A model generated the notes under the pieces. The model was not told where the DNA came from. It saw only the letters and a list, made by a program, of their open reading frames with translations, and did not search any database. The translations under genes and the position numbers were made by a program. Shown here piece after piece: positions 14,616-23,884 of a DNA stretch of 64,000 nucleotides. Source of the DNA: Saprospiraceae bacterium (lineage in GTDB: Bacteria > Bacteroidota > Bacteroidia > Chitinophagales > Saprospiraceae); the NCBI GenBank assembly GCA_958295895.1, contig CATQHI010000020.1, positions 1 through 64,000 of the forward strand. The letters run 5' to 3'. The number at the start of each line of letters is the position of its first letter. The stretch's first letter is position 1.

Positions 14616-17567
14616 CTACTGCTTGATGAAGGTCTGGGCGGTTTGCCGGTCGCCCTGGAGGATGGTCAGGTGGTACATGCCGGCGGGCAGTCTGTCTACC
14701 TGGATCTGCTGCCGCAGCTGCTCGCCCTGCTTCTGGTAGCGCAGGGTGCGGATGTTGCGCCCGGTGGCATCCGTGAGGATGACCCGTACGCGGCCCTCGT
14801 AGTCGTTGTGCAGGGTGAGGGTCACGGCGGCGGTGGCCGGGTTGGGGAAGATGCTAAGTTCCGGGGCCAGGGTACGGTCGAGCTCGTCTTCCGGCGCGGT
14901 AGTAGCAAAGCTCATCATGCCCATCTCGCGGGAGGTACCCGAGCCACAGTTGGTAGCCGCGCTACCGTAGCCGATAGGTCGGGTGCTGGAGGGGGAGAGA
15001 TACAGTTTGTCGATCCTCGTGCCGGCCTCGCGGTTGGCGATGGTGATGGTATGCTGACCGGCCGCGAGCTTGAAGCTTAGGTCCTTACCGTCGTGGTTGA
15101 CCTTGCGCCATTCGTGTCCCTTGGTGAGCAGCTCGGCACCACCGATCTCCTGCCAGAACTTAATCCAACTACCGTTGTCCACCTTCACCCACAACGAGTT
15201 GTGCCCGCGGTCGAAAGCATCCAGGCGCAGGAAGAGGTGATACGTGGAACTCTGCTCCAGGTATACCGGAAAACTGATCTGTCGGTCGGTCGCGGTGGGG
15301 GGCGTCATATTGCTTTGCCCAGCAAATGCTACCCCGAGGTTGCGGGAGGCGGCCGTGGTCTCGTAAGTGACCCAGTTGCCGGCCACGGTGGCGCATTCGG
15401 CTTCCATCCATATATCGGCCGGCGTACCACAGTTGGTACCGCTCTCACCGAGACCGCCGGGCGTGGTTCCGTTTTTGACCGGGCTGAGGAAGATTTTATC
15501 CAGGCGCGTGCCATCCTCCCGGTAGGCGAAGTCTACGGTATTAGCCCCGGCCCGTAGGGCGAGCTCACCGGGCAGGCGGTTCCAGCGGAAGCCCCCGCTT
15601 TGTTCGATACCATTTTTCCAGGGCCTCCAGTCGCCGTCGTTTAGACGCACGTAGTAGGAATCATCTAGATTGCTGGGTGCCCCGATGCGGGCAAACAGCC
15701 GGTACATGTTGGCCTGGGGCGAGGAGAGTACGAAGCGTACGTAGTTGGCCTCGATGTCGGCCGGCGCGGAATTATAGGAGTTTCCCTTGCGTACCACTAC
15801 GTACTTGCCGTTGGAGGCGGTGGAAGACAGGCTGGTGGTCCACTGATCCCCTACGGCGGCGCATTCGGCCTCCAGCCAGAACTCAGGACCGTTTTCGGCA
15901 CTCGGCGGCGGTGCGTCGACCTGGACGGCGATCACGTCGGTATCCGAGGCCCCCTTGGTGTCGGTCACCGTCAGGGTGACGTCGTAGTTTCCTACGCCTA
16001 GGTTGCGCTGGGCCACGATGCCTTCGGCCGAGCCGCCATTCCAGGCCCAATGGTAGGTATAGATATTGTCGTTCGGGTCAGTGGATCCCGAGGCGTCCAG
16101 GGTCACGGCCAGGGGAGCCACGCCGAGGTAGCTACTGGCGGCGGCTTTGGCTACGGGCGGTGCGTTGCGCTGGCACCCTACGATGGGTTCACCCTCACCG
16201 GTAGGCAGCTTATCCGAAAGAGAAATCAGTAGCTTATCCAGACGGGTATCGGGCTCCCGGTAGGCGAAGTCTACGGTATTATTGCCCTCCCGCAGCTGGA
16301 TCGGGGTCGGGTGGGCTACCCACTGAAAGCCGGCGTTGAGCTTAAACCCATTGTTCCACTTGATCCACGCCCCGCCGTTGATGCGCACCCAGTACGAGTC
16401 GTGCTCATTGGACCGTGCGGCCACCCGGGCCATGAGGTGGTAGGTAGCGCCCCCCCGTTCGGCAAAGGCGCTGAAGCGCACGTAATTTTCGGGCGCGTCC
16501 GCCGGTGCAGCCCGCATGGAAGTGAGCGAAGACATGACGTAGCTCCCCGCGGCGGCCGAGCGGCTTTCCCGGACGGTCCAGTTGTCACCTACCGTAGCGC
16601 ATTCGGCTTCGAGCCAGTAGTGCTCCACCAGGGGTACTTCCTCTACCTGTAGCACGATGCGGTCCGTAGATTTTGCCCCCTCGTTATCCATTACCGTAAG
16701 GATCACCTCGTGCTTGCCCTCCGGTAAGCGGATGGTGGGCGTAGGACCGGTAGCCCCGCCGCCGTTCCAGGACCAGCGGTAGGACAGCACGTCGCCATCG
16801 GCATCGGTAGACCCATCTGCGCGCAGGTGGATATTCTGGTTGGTTTTGTAGATGGTGCGATCGGTGATGATGTGTCCCTTCGGTAGCCGGTTATTCTCGA
16901 CTACACAGTTGTTATGGTGGTTGCGTACTTCGACGATGGAACGGCGCGGACAGTTGCTGCCGTCCCGGGTGGTAGTCGTGAGTTGGTAGAGTCCGGGTAC
17001 GTACACCGTTGGTTCCGCCTCACTGGACGTAAATCCGTTCGGTCCCGTCCAGCGGTAGGTGCCCGTCGAGGTATGGCCCCGCAGGGTAGCGGTACCGGTG
17101 GTGCAGTCAAGGATACGCCCCAGGCGGTCCGTATTAGCATCCAGATTACAAACGTAGCGGTTATAATCTACGAGTAGGTAAAAGCCGGTCTTGCTGCTAC
17201 GCTGCTGGGTATCCGTGCCGGTGACCGTAAGGTGGTGCAGTTGGCCGACCGCGGCAGCGGGGGGGGTGATGGTGAAGACTCCGGTAAGTGGGTCGAGTTT
17301 GATCCAGCTAGGTAGCGAGCTACCGTCGCTCGCACTGGCGGTATACGTCAGTAAGGTATTGGTAAAGGACCCATTGACGGCCATCTTATGGGTCCGCTCG
17401 GCCATTACGGTCTGTGGCGCGATGCGCCGGGCGGTAGGTCCTGCCACTGGCCCCTCCCCGTTGGCCAGTACCGGGGAATTGGGGATAAGGAACAACAGGA
17501 GAAGTAGGTACGATAAGACATACGCCGGAGTAGGCCGGGCGTAGCCGGGTGAGCATACAAATGCCAT
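14616..17567 (-). CDS. T9SS-secreted multidomain protein A (983 aa, three WLEAEC modules)
   Basis: A secreted protein with an N-terminal signal segment (YLLLLLFLIPNSPVLA). Order by eye: a cadherin-like (dystroglycan/He_PIG type) domain at about 45-150, an Ig-like segment (RWTGPNGFTSSEAEP) at about 150-220, PKD at about 225-310, WLEAEC module 1 at about 317-465, PKD at about 470-550, WLEAEC module 2 at about 563-710, WLEAEC module 3 at about 719-880, and a T9SS type A sorting domain at about 895-983 (LSIFPNPATAAVTL ... GDRQTAQTFIKQ). The WLEAEC module looks like a galactose-binding-like beta-sandwich of the CBM6/35 kind (DDSYYVRLNDGDW..., ANTVDFAYREDGTRLDKIFL). It is closest in layout to its neighbour B. 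Likely surface-exposed; ligand unknown. Confidence 0.88.
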   Translation of the reverse strand: MAFVCSPGYARPTPAYVLSYLLLLLFLIPNSPVLANGEGPVAGPTARRIAPQTVMAERTHKMAVNGSFTNTLLTYTASASDGSSLPSWIKLDPLTGVFTITPPAAAVGQLHHLTVTGTDTQQRSSKTGFYLLVDYNRYVCNLDANTDRLGRILDCTTGTATLRGHTSTGTYRWTGPNGFTSSEAEPTVYVPGLYQLTTTTRDGSNCPRRSIVEVRNHHNNCVVENNRLPKGHIITDRTIYKTNQNIHLRADGSTDADGDVLSYRWSWNGGGATGPTPTIRLPEGKHEVILTVMDNEGAKSTDRIVLQVEEVPLVEHYWLEAECATVGDNWTVRESRSAAAGSYVMSSLTSMRAAPADAPENYVRFSAFAERGGATYHLMARVAARSNEHDSYWVRINGGAWIKWNNGFKLNAGFQWVAHPTPIQLREGNNTVDFAYREPDTRLDKLLISLSDKLPTGEGEPIVGCQRNAPPVAKAAASSYLGVAPLAVTLDASGSTDPNDNIYTYHWAWNGGSAEGIVAQRNLGVGNYDVTLTVTDTKGASDTDVIAVQVDAPPPSAENGPEFWLEAECAAVGDQWTTSLSSTASNGKYVVVRKGNSYNSAPADIEANYVRFVLSSPQANMYRLFARIGAPSNLDDSYYVRLNDGDWRPWKNGIEQSGGFRWNRLPGELALRAGANTVDFAYREDGTRLDKIFLSPVKNGTTPGGLGESGTNCGTPADIWMEAECATVAGNWVTYETTAASRNLGVAFAGQSNMTPPTATDRQISFPVYLEQSSTYHLFLRLDAFDRGHNSLWVKVDNGSWIKFWQEIGGAELLTKGHEWRKVNHDGKDLSFKLAAGQHTITIANREAGTRIDKLYLSPSSTRPIGYGSAATNCGSGTSREMGMMSFATTAPEDELDRTLAPELSIFPNPATAAVTLTLHNDYEGRVRVILTDATGRNIRTLRYQKQGEQLRQQIQVDRLPAGMYHLTILQGDRQTAQTFIKQ

Positions 17568-17717
17568 GTTTAGTCAAGGTTTCTTTATGAGAGACGGTAA
17601 AACGCAGACAAAAATCCGGTACATAAAGTACCTGGATACACAAGTAACGGGGGCTCGGAATAAAATAGTGAGTAAGGTGTAATTATAACATTTAAGGAAT
17701 GCGACCCCCCCAATGCA

Positions 17718-17749
17718 CTCGGGGCCGTGCAGTACTGCACGGCCCCGAG
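17718..17749 (-). terminator. Perfect 32-bp palindromic hairpin downstream of cargo gene B
   Basis: Two 16-bp arms (CTCGGGGCCGTGCAGT and its exact complement) meet without a loop, 24 bp after the stop of gene B. There is no T-run. The GGGGCC stem matches the hairpins after the other cargo genes. Confidence 0.6.
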
Positions 17750-17772
17750 GCTCACTTATTCCATGCTCATCC

Positions 17773-20466
17773 TTACTGCTTGACGAAGGGCTTCATGGTC
17801 TGCCGGTCGCCCTCCAGCGTGCGCAGGTGGTACATACCGTTGGGTAAGTCACCTACGTCAATCTGCGTACGTAGCTGATCGCCCGCCTTATCGAAGTACA
17901 GCTGTCGGACCCGACGGCCGGTAACGTCGGTGACTACCACATCCACCCGACCAGCGTAGCCGCTGGTGAGCTCCACGGTTAGATCAGAGGACGTGGGGTT
18001 GGGGTAAAGACTCAGGGCAGTCTCCGCATCCTCTGCCAGCGGCGCGGCGTCGTCAGCCGGCGAAGTAGCCATGCCCATCATTTCCACCGAGGTGCCCGAG
18101 CTACAGTTCGTGGCACTACCGCCTACGCCGGAGGGTAGGGCGGTTGAGGTGGAGAGTAATAGACGATCCAGGCGAGTACCCGACTCGCGCAGAGAGATCG
18201 TGATCGTATGGGTGCCCGTGCTCAACTGAAAGGAAGCATCCTTACCATCGTGGCCGACTTTGCGCCACTGGGTGCCCTGAGTGAGGAGGTCACCCCCGCC
18301 GACGGCCTTCCAGAATTCCATCCAGCTGCCATCGTCTACGCGTACCCAGAAGGAATTCGAGTTGAGGTCCGGCGCGTCCATACGAAGGAAGAGGTGGTAG
18401 GTGCCGGCTTTGGTCACGGTCACGGGAATGTCGATGCGCTCCGAGGAAGTGCTGCTCGGGGCCGAGGCGCTGCTTTGCCCGTCTATGTAGAGGCCGGTAC
18501 CGTTGGACTGATACTTTGTCCAGGCGCTACCCACCCGACCGCATTCTGCTTCCATCCAGATGTTGGTGACTCCACTGCTAGGCGTATCGTCCGACGAGGT
18601 GTCATTGCCACAGTTGGTTGCCTGACTGCCCATACCACTGGGTGTAGTACTACTGCGCGTCAGGAACAGCTTATCGAGTCTGCTACCATCCTCACGGAAG
18701 GCGAAGTCGATCGTATTGTTGCCGTTGGCTAAGTCTACCGAGCGGGGTAGTTTATTCCAGTAGAAGCCTCGCCGCTGCTCGATCCCACTGGCCCATTTGT
18801 ACCAGCTACCGCCATTGATCCGTACCCAGAAAGAATCATCCGTATTGGAGGGAGCGTCGACACGGGCAAAAAGCTTGTAACTACCCCCCTTTACGGAGCT
18901 GAGGGAGAAGCGAATGCGGTTGTCGGGAATATCGGAGGGGGCCGAGTTCATCGCATTGCCGCTGCGCACAACGACGTACTCACCGCTCGAAGCGCCGGAG
19001 GCCGACTGGGTCGACCACCGCCGGCCTACGGAGGCACACTCTGCTTCCAGCCAAAAATCTTCCTGGGAGGCTGTCGTAGTTCCAGTACCGGAGTTCCCAC
19101 AGCTGGGATCGGCTTCTCCCTGCCCATCTGGTGCCTCACCACTGGTAGACAGTACAATCTTATCCAGTTTGGTGTTAGGCTCGCGGTAGGCAAAGTCGAT
19201 ACGATTGCTGCCGGCCTTTAGGGGGAGTGCGTTGGGCACGGCGTTCCACTGGAAGCCACGGCCGGTAGCAAAGCCACTGAACCATTTGATCCACGGACTG
19301 CCATTGATACGCACCCAGTAGGAGTCACTGCTTTCGTTGGGCGCGTCCACCCGCGCAAAAAGGTGATAGTCGTCAGCTTTGGCCACATCCACCGTAAAAC
19401 GCAGTTGGTTGTCGGCGTTGTCGGAAGGAGCGGACGACATTGCGGTGGACTGAGAAACGACGTAGGCGCCGCCGGCAGCCGATCCACTGCTAGCTTTCTT
19501 CCACTGGCTACCGTAGTCCGCACACTCGGCTTCCAACCAGTAAGAGACCGCGTCGGGAGCAGGCGCGGCCTTGCCGGCCGTGATGGTGATGCGGTCGGTA
19601 GACCGGGCACCCGTGTCGTCCGTAACTACCAGAATAACTTCGTGCGTGCCCTCGGGAAAGGTGACGTAGGGGTTAGAACCGACGGCATCGCCACCGTCCC
19701 AGTACCAACTGTAGGCGATCACCCTACCGTCCGCATCGCTGGAGCCGCTACCATCTAAACGCACGCGTAGGGGGGCGGAACCGCTGGTCCGGTTAGCCGC
19801 GATACGGCCGACGGGAATCTCGTTTTTAGCACTTTTTTCCGAGCAGCCGTAGTTGCTATTCATCACCTCCACGATGCTAATGCGAGAGCAGGCGCTTCCA
19901 CCATCCGCGCTGAGCTGGTAGAGCCCGGGCTCGCTGACCCGTGGATCACTTTCGGAGGAGGAAAATCCTCCCGGACCGGTCCACCGAAAGCGGCCGGTGG
20001 AGGACTTACCGTGTAGCCGCACGGTCCCCTTACTACAGTTGAGCAGCATCCCCCGCTGATCGGCGTTGGCCTCGACGGAGCAGCCCTCGCTATCATCGTC
20101 GACCAGTAGATAAAAGGAAGAGTCCGTATCGTCGGTGGCCCGCACGGTGATGCGGTACACCTTGCCCACCTCGGAGGAGGGCGGTCGGAGGGTAAATTCT
20201 CCCGTGCCGCTATCGAATCTGATCCACGAGGGCAGGGCCTTGCCGTCGTACTGGGTCGCTTCGTAAGCTAGGGATTCACTGCCGCCAAATGCACCGTTGA
20301 CCACAAAGGTCTGGGTGGTGTTGGCGAAGGCAGTGAAGGGAGCAATGGGCTGGCCGGCAGCCGCAGCGAGGGGGGTGGTGGTAAGCGTGGACGCTAACAG
20401 CATCGCACAGCAAACAGCACGGACCCATAGCGCCCGGGGGGCGCTAGTCGTAAATCCTATTACCAT
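17773..20466 (-). CDS. T9SS-secreted multidomain protein B (897 aa, three WLEAEC modules)
   Basis: Paralogue of protein A with the same order. A signal peptide (about 1-37) and a cadherin-like domain (about 45-130, LPSWIRFDSGTGEFTL) come first. An Ig-like segment (FRWTGPGGFSSSESDP) and one PKD domain (about 225-300, DGSGSSDADGRVIAYSWYWDGG) follow. Three WLEAEC modules start near 307, 471 and 635, and a T9SS sorting domain lies at about 820-897 (LSLYPNPTSSDLTV ... GDRQTMKPFVKQ). Unlike A it lacks the second PKD between modules 1 and 2, which are joined by a short Gly/Thr-rich linker. A 24-bp inverted repeat lies about 120 bp upstream of the start. It is expected to be exported by T9SS and to bind glycans or act in adhesion (inference). 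Confidence 0.88.
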   Translation of the reverse strand: MVIGFTTSAPRALWVRAVCCAMLLASTLTTTPLAAAAGQPIAPFTAFANTTQTFVVNGAFGGSESLAYEATQYDGKALPSWIRFDSGTGEFTLRPPSSEVGKVYRITVRATDDTDSSFYLLVDDDSEGCSVEANADQRGMLLNCSKGTVRLHGKSSTGRFRWTGPGGFSSSESDPRVSEPGLYQLSADGGSACSRISIVEVMNSNYGCSEKSAKNEIPVGRIAANRTSGSAPLRVRLDGSGSSDADGRVIAYSWYWDGGDAVGSNPYVTFPEGTHEVILVVTDDTGARSTDRITITAGKAAPAPDAVSYWLEAECADYGSQWKKASSGSAAGGAYVVSQSTAMSSAPSDNADNQLRFTVDVAKADDYHLFARVDAPNESSDSYWVRINGSPWIKWFSGFATGRGFQWNAVPNALPLKAGSNRIDFAYREPNTKLDKIVLSTSGEAPDGQGEADPSCGNSGTGTTTASQEDFWLEAECASVGRRWSTQSASGASSGEYVVVRSGNAMNSAPSDIPDNRIRFSLSSVKGGSYKLFARVDAPSNTDDSFWVRINGGSWYKWASGIEQRRGFYWNKLPRSVDLANGNNTIDFAFREDGSRLDKLFLTRSSTTPSGMGSQATNCGNDTSSDDTPSSGVTNIWMEAECGRVGSAWTKYQSNGTGLYIDGQSSASAPSSTSSERIDIPVTVTKAGTYHLFLRMDAPDLNSNSFWVRVDDGSWMEFWKAVGGGDLLTQGTQWRKVGHDGKDASFQLSTGTHTITISLRESGTRLDRLLLSTSTALPSGVGGSATNCSSGTSVEMMGMATSPADDAAPLAEDAETALSLYPNPTSSDLTVELTSGYAGRVDVVVTDVTGRRVRQLYFDKAGDQLRTQIDVGDLPNGMYHLRTLEGDRQTMKPFVKQ

Positions 20467-20930
20467 ACTCTAAATTCCTTTGTTGGTTATTCCAAAAAGC
20501 CTAAAACAAAAACGAACATCTACCCATAGAACCGGTGCAAGGGTCCTACGCGTGGTTGAGACAACGGCCCAAAGATCGGCAATATTGATTACTTAACCTA
20601 GTAATCAACCAATTATGCGCGGGATGACAAGATGCCCGGGCGGTGGAATACCCAGAAGTTTACGGTTTACTTAAATGAGAGAAGAATCAGGCCGCTACAC
20701 AAGCAGCAAAATAGGCTCATACTCCTCCCCGACCGGCCGAACGATGCAGCGGGGTGAGGTGGGAAAGCGGCGGTAGGGGATGGATGTAGGGGAGAGACAA
20801 AACGGAGATAGTGTAAAAGTGGCAGCATGTACAATTCTTTGGTAAAGCCAATGAAGTGATGCCTTCCGCAAGGCCAGGGCCGCGGAAAACGTTGATGCTT
20901 ATGTCGAACTCAGCGTGCTTATTATGGTAG
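20467..20930. other. Intergenic region between cargo genes B and C
   Basis: No credible gene. The 82-codon minus-strand frame at 20717-20965 has no recognisable features and runs through the C-gene hairpin. The region is AT-richer than its surroundings. It contains the inverted repeat at 20585-20608 and presumably the promoter of gene B; no exact TAnnTTTG match was found. Confidence 0.5.
20585..20608. repeat. Inverted repeat upstream of cargo gene B
   Basis: Perfect 9-bp arms TTGATTACT and AGTAATCAA are separated by 6 bp (TAACCT), about 120 bp before the B start codon. The AT-rich dyad looks like a dimeric regulator binding site rather than a terminator. No similar dyad was noticed upstream of the other cargo genes. 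Confidence 0.5.
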
Positions 20931-20952
20931 TCCACCCCATGCATGGGGTGGA
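20931..20952 (-). terminator. Palindromic hairpin downstream of cargo gene C
   Basis: A perfect 22-bp palindrome with arms TCCACCCCATG/CATGGGGTGGA, 34 bp after the stop of gene C. No T-run follows. It keeps a G4/C4 stem but lacks the GGCC of the other cargo-gene hairpins. Confidence 0.5.
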
Positions 20953-20986
20953 CGATGTGGTGCAAACTTACACGATCCCTGAAATA

Positions 20987-23764
20987 TTATAATCGCAAGA
21001 AGGGAATTATCCCAGCGCGCGCGCCCTCCACGACCTGTAACCGATAGGTGCCCCGCGGCAAATCAGCCACCGACAGCACCGTGTTGAAGCTACCAGCCGT
21101 TTTGACAAACCGCTCCTCACGCAGCCGCCTTCCGTGCATATCAATCACAAAAATGGTAAGGGTGCCGGTCCACGGGCTACTATAACCTACCGTAAGATCT
21201 ACCGTAACAGGATTGGGGAAAACCTGGAGTTCCAGCCCAGATTGGGGGTTGAATAGCGCGGTAGTGGTGGTATCCACCGGAGTAGTGGTCGTGTCCACCG
21301 GCATGGTGGTCGTATCAATCGGGGTGGTAGTGGTGTCCGTACTGATCGTATCTGCGCAATTTATGCCCAAAGCACCCAGCCCCGCAGGTAGTCGATCACT
21401 CTTGCTCACATAGATCTTATCCAGTTGCGTGTTGGCCTCCCGCAGGGCAAAATCGATGGTGTTGGTTCCCTCGAAGAAAAATTCCTCACCGGGGCGTAAA
21501 TTCCACTGAAAGTCACCACCCGGAGTGATTCCGTTACTCCACTTGTACCAACTTCCGTCGTTTACACGTACCCAGTACGAGTCACCCCCATCGGCGGGAA
21601 CGGCGATACGGCCGAAGATCCGGTAGAAGCCTTCCGCCATGTTCTTAGCCTCAAAACGAATCCGGTTTTCGGCTACGTCAGCCGGGGGCGTCTCGAACGG
21701 ACCGTCCACCTGCGGACTGCTGTAGGCTCCTCCGGATGCCGTAGTGCTGTCCGTTTCCGCTGTAGTCCACAGGGCACCGACCGTGGCACACTCAGCCTCT
21801 AGGAAGACACTATCTACCCGGGTAACGGCCGAGGCTCCGACCCGGATACAGACGGTATCCATTCCGGTAGCTCCCCGATCGTCGGTCACGGTAAGTACGA
21901 TGCAGTAGTCTCCCGCCGCAAAAACAGCCTCGGCATTCTGGCCGGAGGCAGCTCCTTCACTCCACCGCCAGCTGTAGGAGACGATCTGACCGTCTGGATC
22001 CACGGAGTTACCTCCCCGCAATTGTACCGTGAGCGGTGCCTGACCGGTGGAGGGATTGGCCCGTGCATCCGCGATGGGTGCCTGGTTAGCTCCGGCCCCG
22101 GTATCACAACCGGTGGCTGCGAACACCTCCACCGTACTACTGGCATCGCAGTCGGTTCCTCCCCGCAGTACATAGGTGCCCGCTACCCTCACCGTAGGAT
22201 TGGCCTGACTGGAGGTAAACCCATCGGGGCCGGTCCAGGAATAGGCACCCGTAGAGGTGCGACCATTCAGTTGTACGCTGCCACTGCTACAGTCCAGCAC
22301 CCGGGTGCTATCGCCCACGTTAGCGGTAACGGTGCAGGCACTCTGACCGTCGATGAGCAGCGTAAAAGTGGAACTGACGGTGAGCAGATTGTAGTCGGTA
22401 GCCGTGACGTCGATCTGGTACACCTGCCCGAGTGCCGCTGCCGGGGCGTCGATAAGGAACGTACCGGTAAGGGAGTCCAGCGTGATCCAGTCCGGCAACT
22501 GCTGTCCGTTGCTTCCGCTTGCCGAATAAGTCAGACGATTTCCGGGGTACCCCTTATCAAAGGAGCCGTTTATGGCGTACGATAGGGGCTGTCCTACACT
22601 AGCCGTAACGTTCTCGATCCGGCGTGCGGAGGGCTCGGCCAGGGGCCGGGCGTTGATGATGTAGGAGGTATTGTCGTTCCAGTCACAGTTGGCCGAACCC
22701 TCCTGGCCACAGCCCTTGTTGCCAATGTAATCCTGGTTGAGGATGTACTCGTTGGGAATGACGCGGCCGTTGCGATCCTTGGCCAGGTAGACGCGCACCC
22801 CCAGCAGGCGACTCTTATTCTGATTGTCCAGCCCCCCGCCCGAAGTACGGTAGCCGGCGATGAGCACCTGGAATGGCTGCTCGATACGGTCGGTGAAATC
22901 ACCCGCTACCTGGGCCGAGGTGTTCGTTTCCCGCGGCAGCAGCGTCTGGTGGTAGAGCTCTCCGTGGTTGTAGAGCATCTCTCCCACTACCCGGCCGCTA
23001 AAGGTATCCCGCAGTTCGGTGGGTGCGCCACTCGGTGCGTGTAGGGCCGACATCTGAATCATCTGGATGGGCCGCGTCGGATCGGCCTGTACGAAGAAGC
23101 GCGACAGGATCATATCGCCCTCCCGGCCGGCGTCCACATCCTGGGCGCTGGGATAGTCGGAACTAGGGCGCGTCACCAACTGACCGTTCTCGTCCCGCCC
23201 AAACATGGTGGTAAACCCAAAGGATTCGAAGACCTGCTGGGCGCTTACTTCATTGTTGCCCTCCGTTTTGGTGTGGTAAGCACCGCGGAAGGTTGCCGCT
23301 GCGCCGGCAGGATTACTAGCGTTACTTTCCAACACCAGCGAGGCGGTAACTACTCGCTTAGCTTCTCCATCGTCCGTGACGAAATTAACCTGTACGTCCA
23401 CGGAGCCCCCGGGGGCTACCGTTAGACCGGCCTCCGGCACACTGACTCCCGTGATCGTGAAGTCGGTAGTATCGGTAGTAGTCAGGCGGGTGATTACCAA
23501 CGGCGACCGGCCGTCGTTGTGGATGCGCATGCCGGTCTGCTCCGTATGCAGCGTAACCTGATTGATACTATTTACCGGATCGAGGGTACGCTGAAGGGTA
23601 AAGAAGTCCTCCGCCGGAAAGCCCCGGTCGGAACCGGGCACCTTGGTGAGGTTCTCAATCCGTACGACGGCCTGAGCGTTCAGAGAGGTTGCGGCCGAGA
23701 AGGCGAACGAAAGTAAAACTAAGGTGAGCGACAAGTGCGCGCGAAGGGTAGAAGTACAGCGCAT
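20987..23764 (-). CDS. T9SS-secreted multidomain protein C (925 aa, one WLEAEC module)
   Basis: The start is the ATG at 23764, giving a clean signal peptide (MRCTSTLRAHLSLTLVLLSF ... LNAQA). The in-frame ATG at 23851 lies within the terminator of gene D and is rejected. Order: a long module beginning IENLTKVPGSDRGFP (about 35-370), partly like ASPM/SPD-2/Hydin domains; a cadherin-like domain (about 375-470); an Ig-like segment (YSWTGPDGFTSSQ); PKD (about 560-640); one WLEAEC-type module (about 650-800, here FLEAEC); a Thr-rich repeat linker (about 807-834); and a T9SS sorting domain (about 845-925, LQVFPNPVTVDLTV). The IENL module ends with a conserved GSANCDWNDNTSYIINARPL segment shared with D, E and F. 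Closest in layout to E. Confidence 0.87.
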   Translation of the reverse strand: MRCTSTLRAHLSLTLVLLSFAFSAATSLNAQAVVRIENLTKVPGSDRGFPAEDFFTLQRTLDPVNSINQVTLHTEQTGMRIHNDGRSPLVITRLTTTDTTDFTITGVSVPEAGLTVAPGGSVDVQVNFVTDDGEAKRVVTASLVLESNASNPAGAAATFRGAYHTKTEGNNEVSAQQVFESFGFTTMFGRDENGQLVTRPSSDYPSAQDVDAGREGDMILSRFFVQADPTRPIQMIQMSALHAPSGAPTELRDTFSGRVVGEMLYNHGELYHQTLLPRETNTSAQVAGDFTDRIEQPFQVLIAGYRTSGGGLDNQNKSRLLGVRVYLAKDRNGRVIPNEYILNQDYIGNKGCGQEGSANCDWNDNTSYIINARPLAEPSARRIENVTASVGQPLSYAINGSFDKGYPGNRLTYSASGSNGQQLPDWITLDSLTGTFLIDAPAAALGQVYQIDVTATDYNLLTVSSTFTLLIDGQSACTVTANVGDSTRVLDCSSGSVQLNGRTSTGAYSWTGPDGFTSSQANPTVRVAGTYVLRGGTDCDASSTVEVFAATGCDTGAGANQAPIADARANPSTGQAPLTVQLRGGNSVDPDGQIVSYSWRWSEGAASGQNAEAVFAAGDYCIVLTVTDDRGATGMDTVCIRVGASAVTRVDSVFLEAECATVGALWTTAETDSTTASGGAYSSPQVDGPFETPPADVAENRIRFEAKNMAEGFYRIFGRIAVPADGGDSYWVRVNDGSWYKWSNGITPGGDFQWNLRPGEEFFFEGTNTIDFALREANTQLDKIYVSKSDRLPAGLGALGINCADTISTDTTTTPIDTTTMPVDTTTTPVDTTTTALFNPQSGLELQVFPNPVTVDLTVGYSSPWTGTLTIFVIDMHGRRLREERFVKTAGSFNTVLSVADLPRGTYRLQVVEGARAGIIPFLRL
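21261..21344 (-). repeat. Four 21-bp tandem repeats encoding a Thr-rich linker in protein C
   Basis: Four imperfect 21-bp units encode roughly DTTTTPV heptads between the WLEAEC module and the sorting domain. Unit number could vary by slippage without changing frame. Confidence 0.75.
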
Positions 23765-23837
23765 AGAAGGTAATTCAGTTGTGGGGTTCAGCACTGCTAG
23801 TGGATACAAGCTGCTAAGTGAAAGGATGTTCAAAAAA

Positions 23838-23863
23838 AGGGGCCGCACCATGGTGCGGCCCCT
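23838..23863 (-). terminator. Rho-independent terminator of cargo gene D
   Basis: A perfect 26-bp palindrome (arms AGGGGCCGCACCA/TGGTGCGGCCCCT) is followed on the minus strand by seven Ts, 21 bp after the D stop. A textbook intrinsic terminator. Confidence 0.88.
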
Positions 23864-23884
23864 GTCAGTATACGGTTAGTCCGC

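Noticed and set aside
20717-20965. 82-codon minus-strand frame between cargo genes B and C
   Set aside because: No recognisable features, it spans the hairpin after gene C, and its base composition is like the surrounding intergenic DNA.
23765-23851. Longer N-terminus for cargo protein C
   Set aside because: The extra codons lie inside the terminator of gene D. The ATG at 23764 gives a proper signal peptide.
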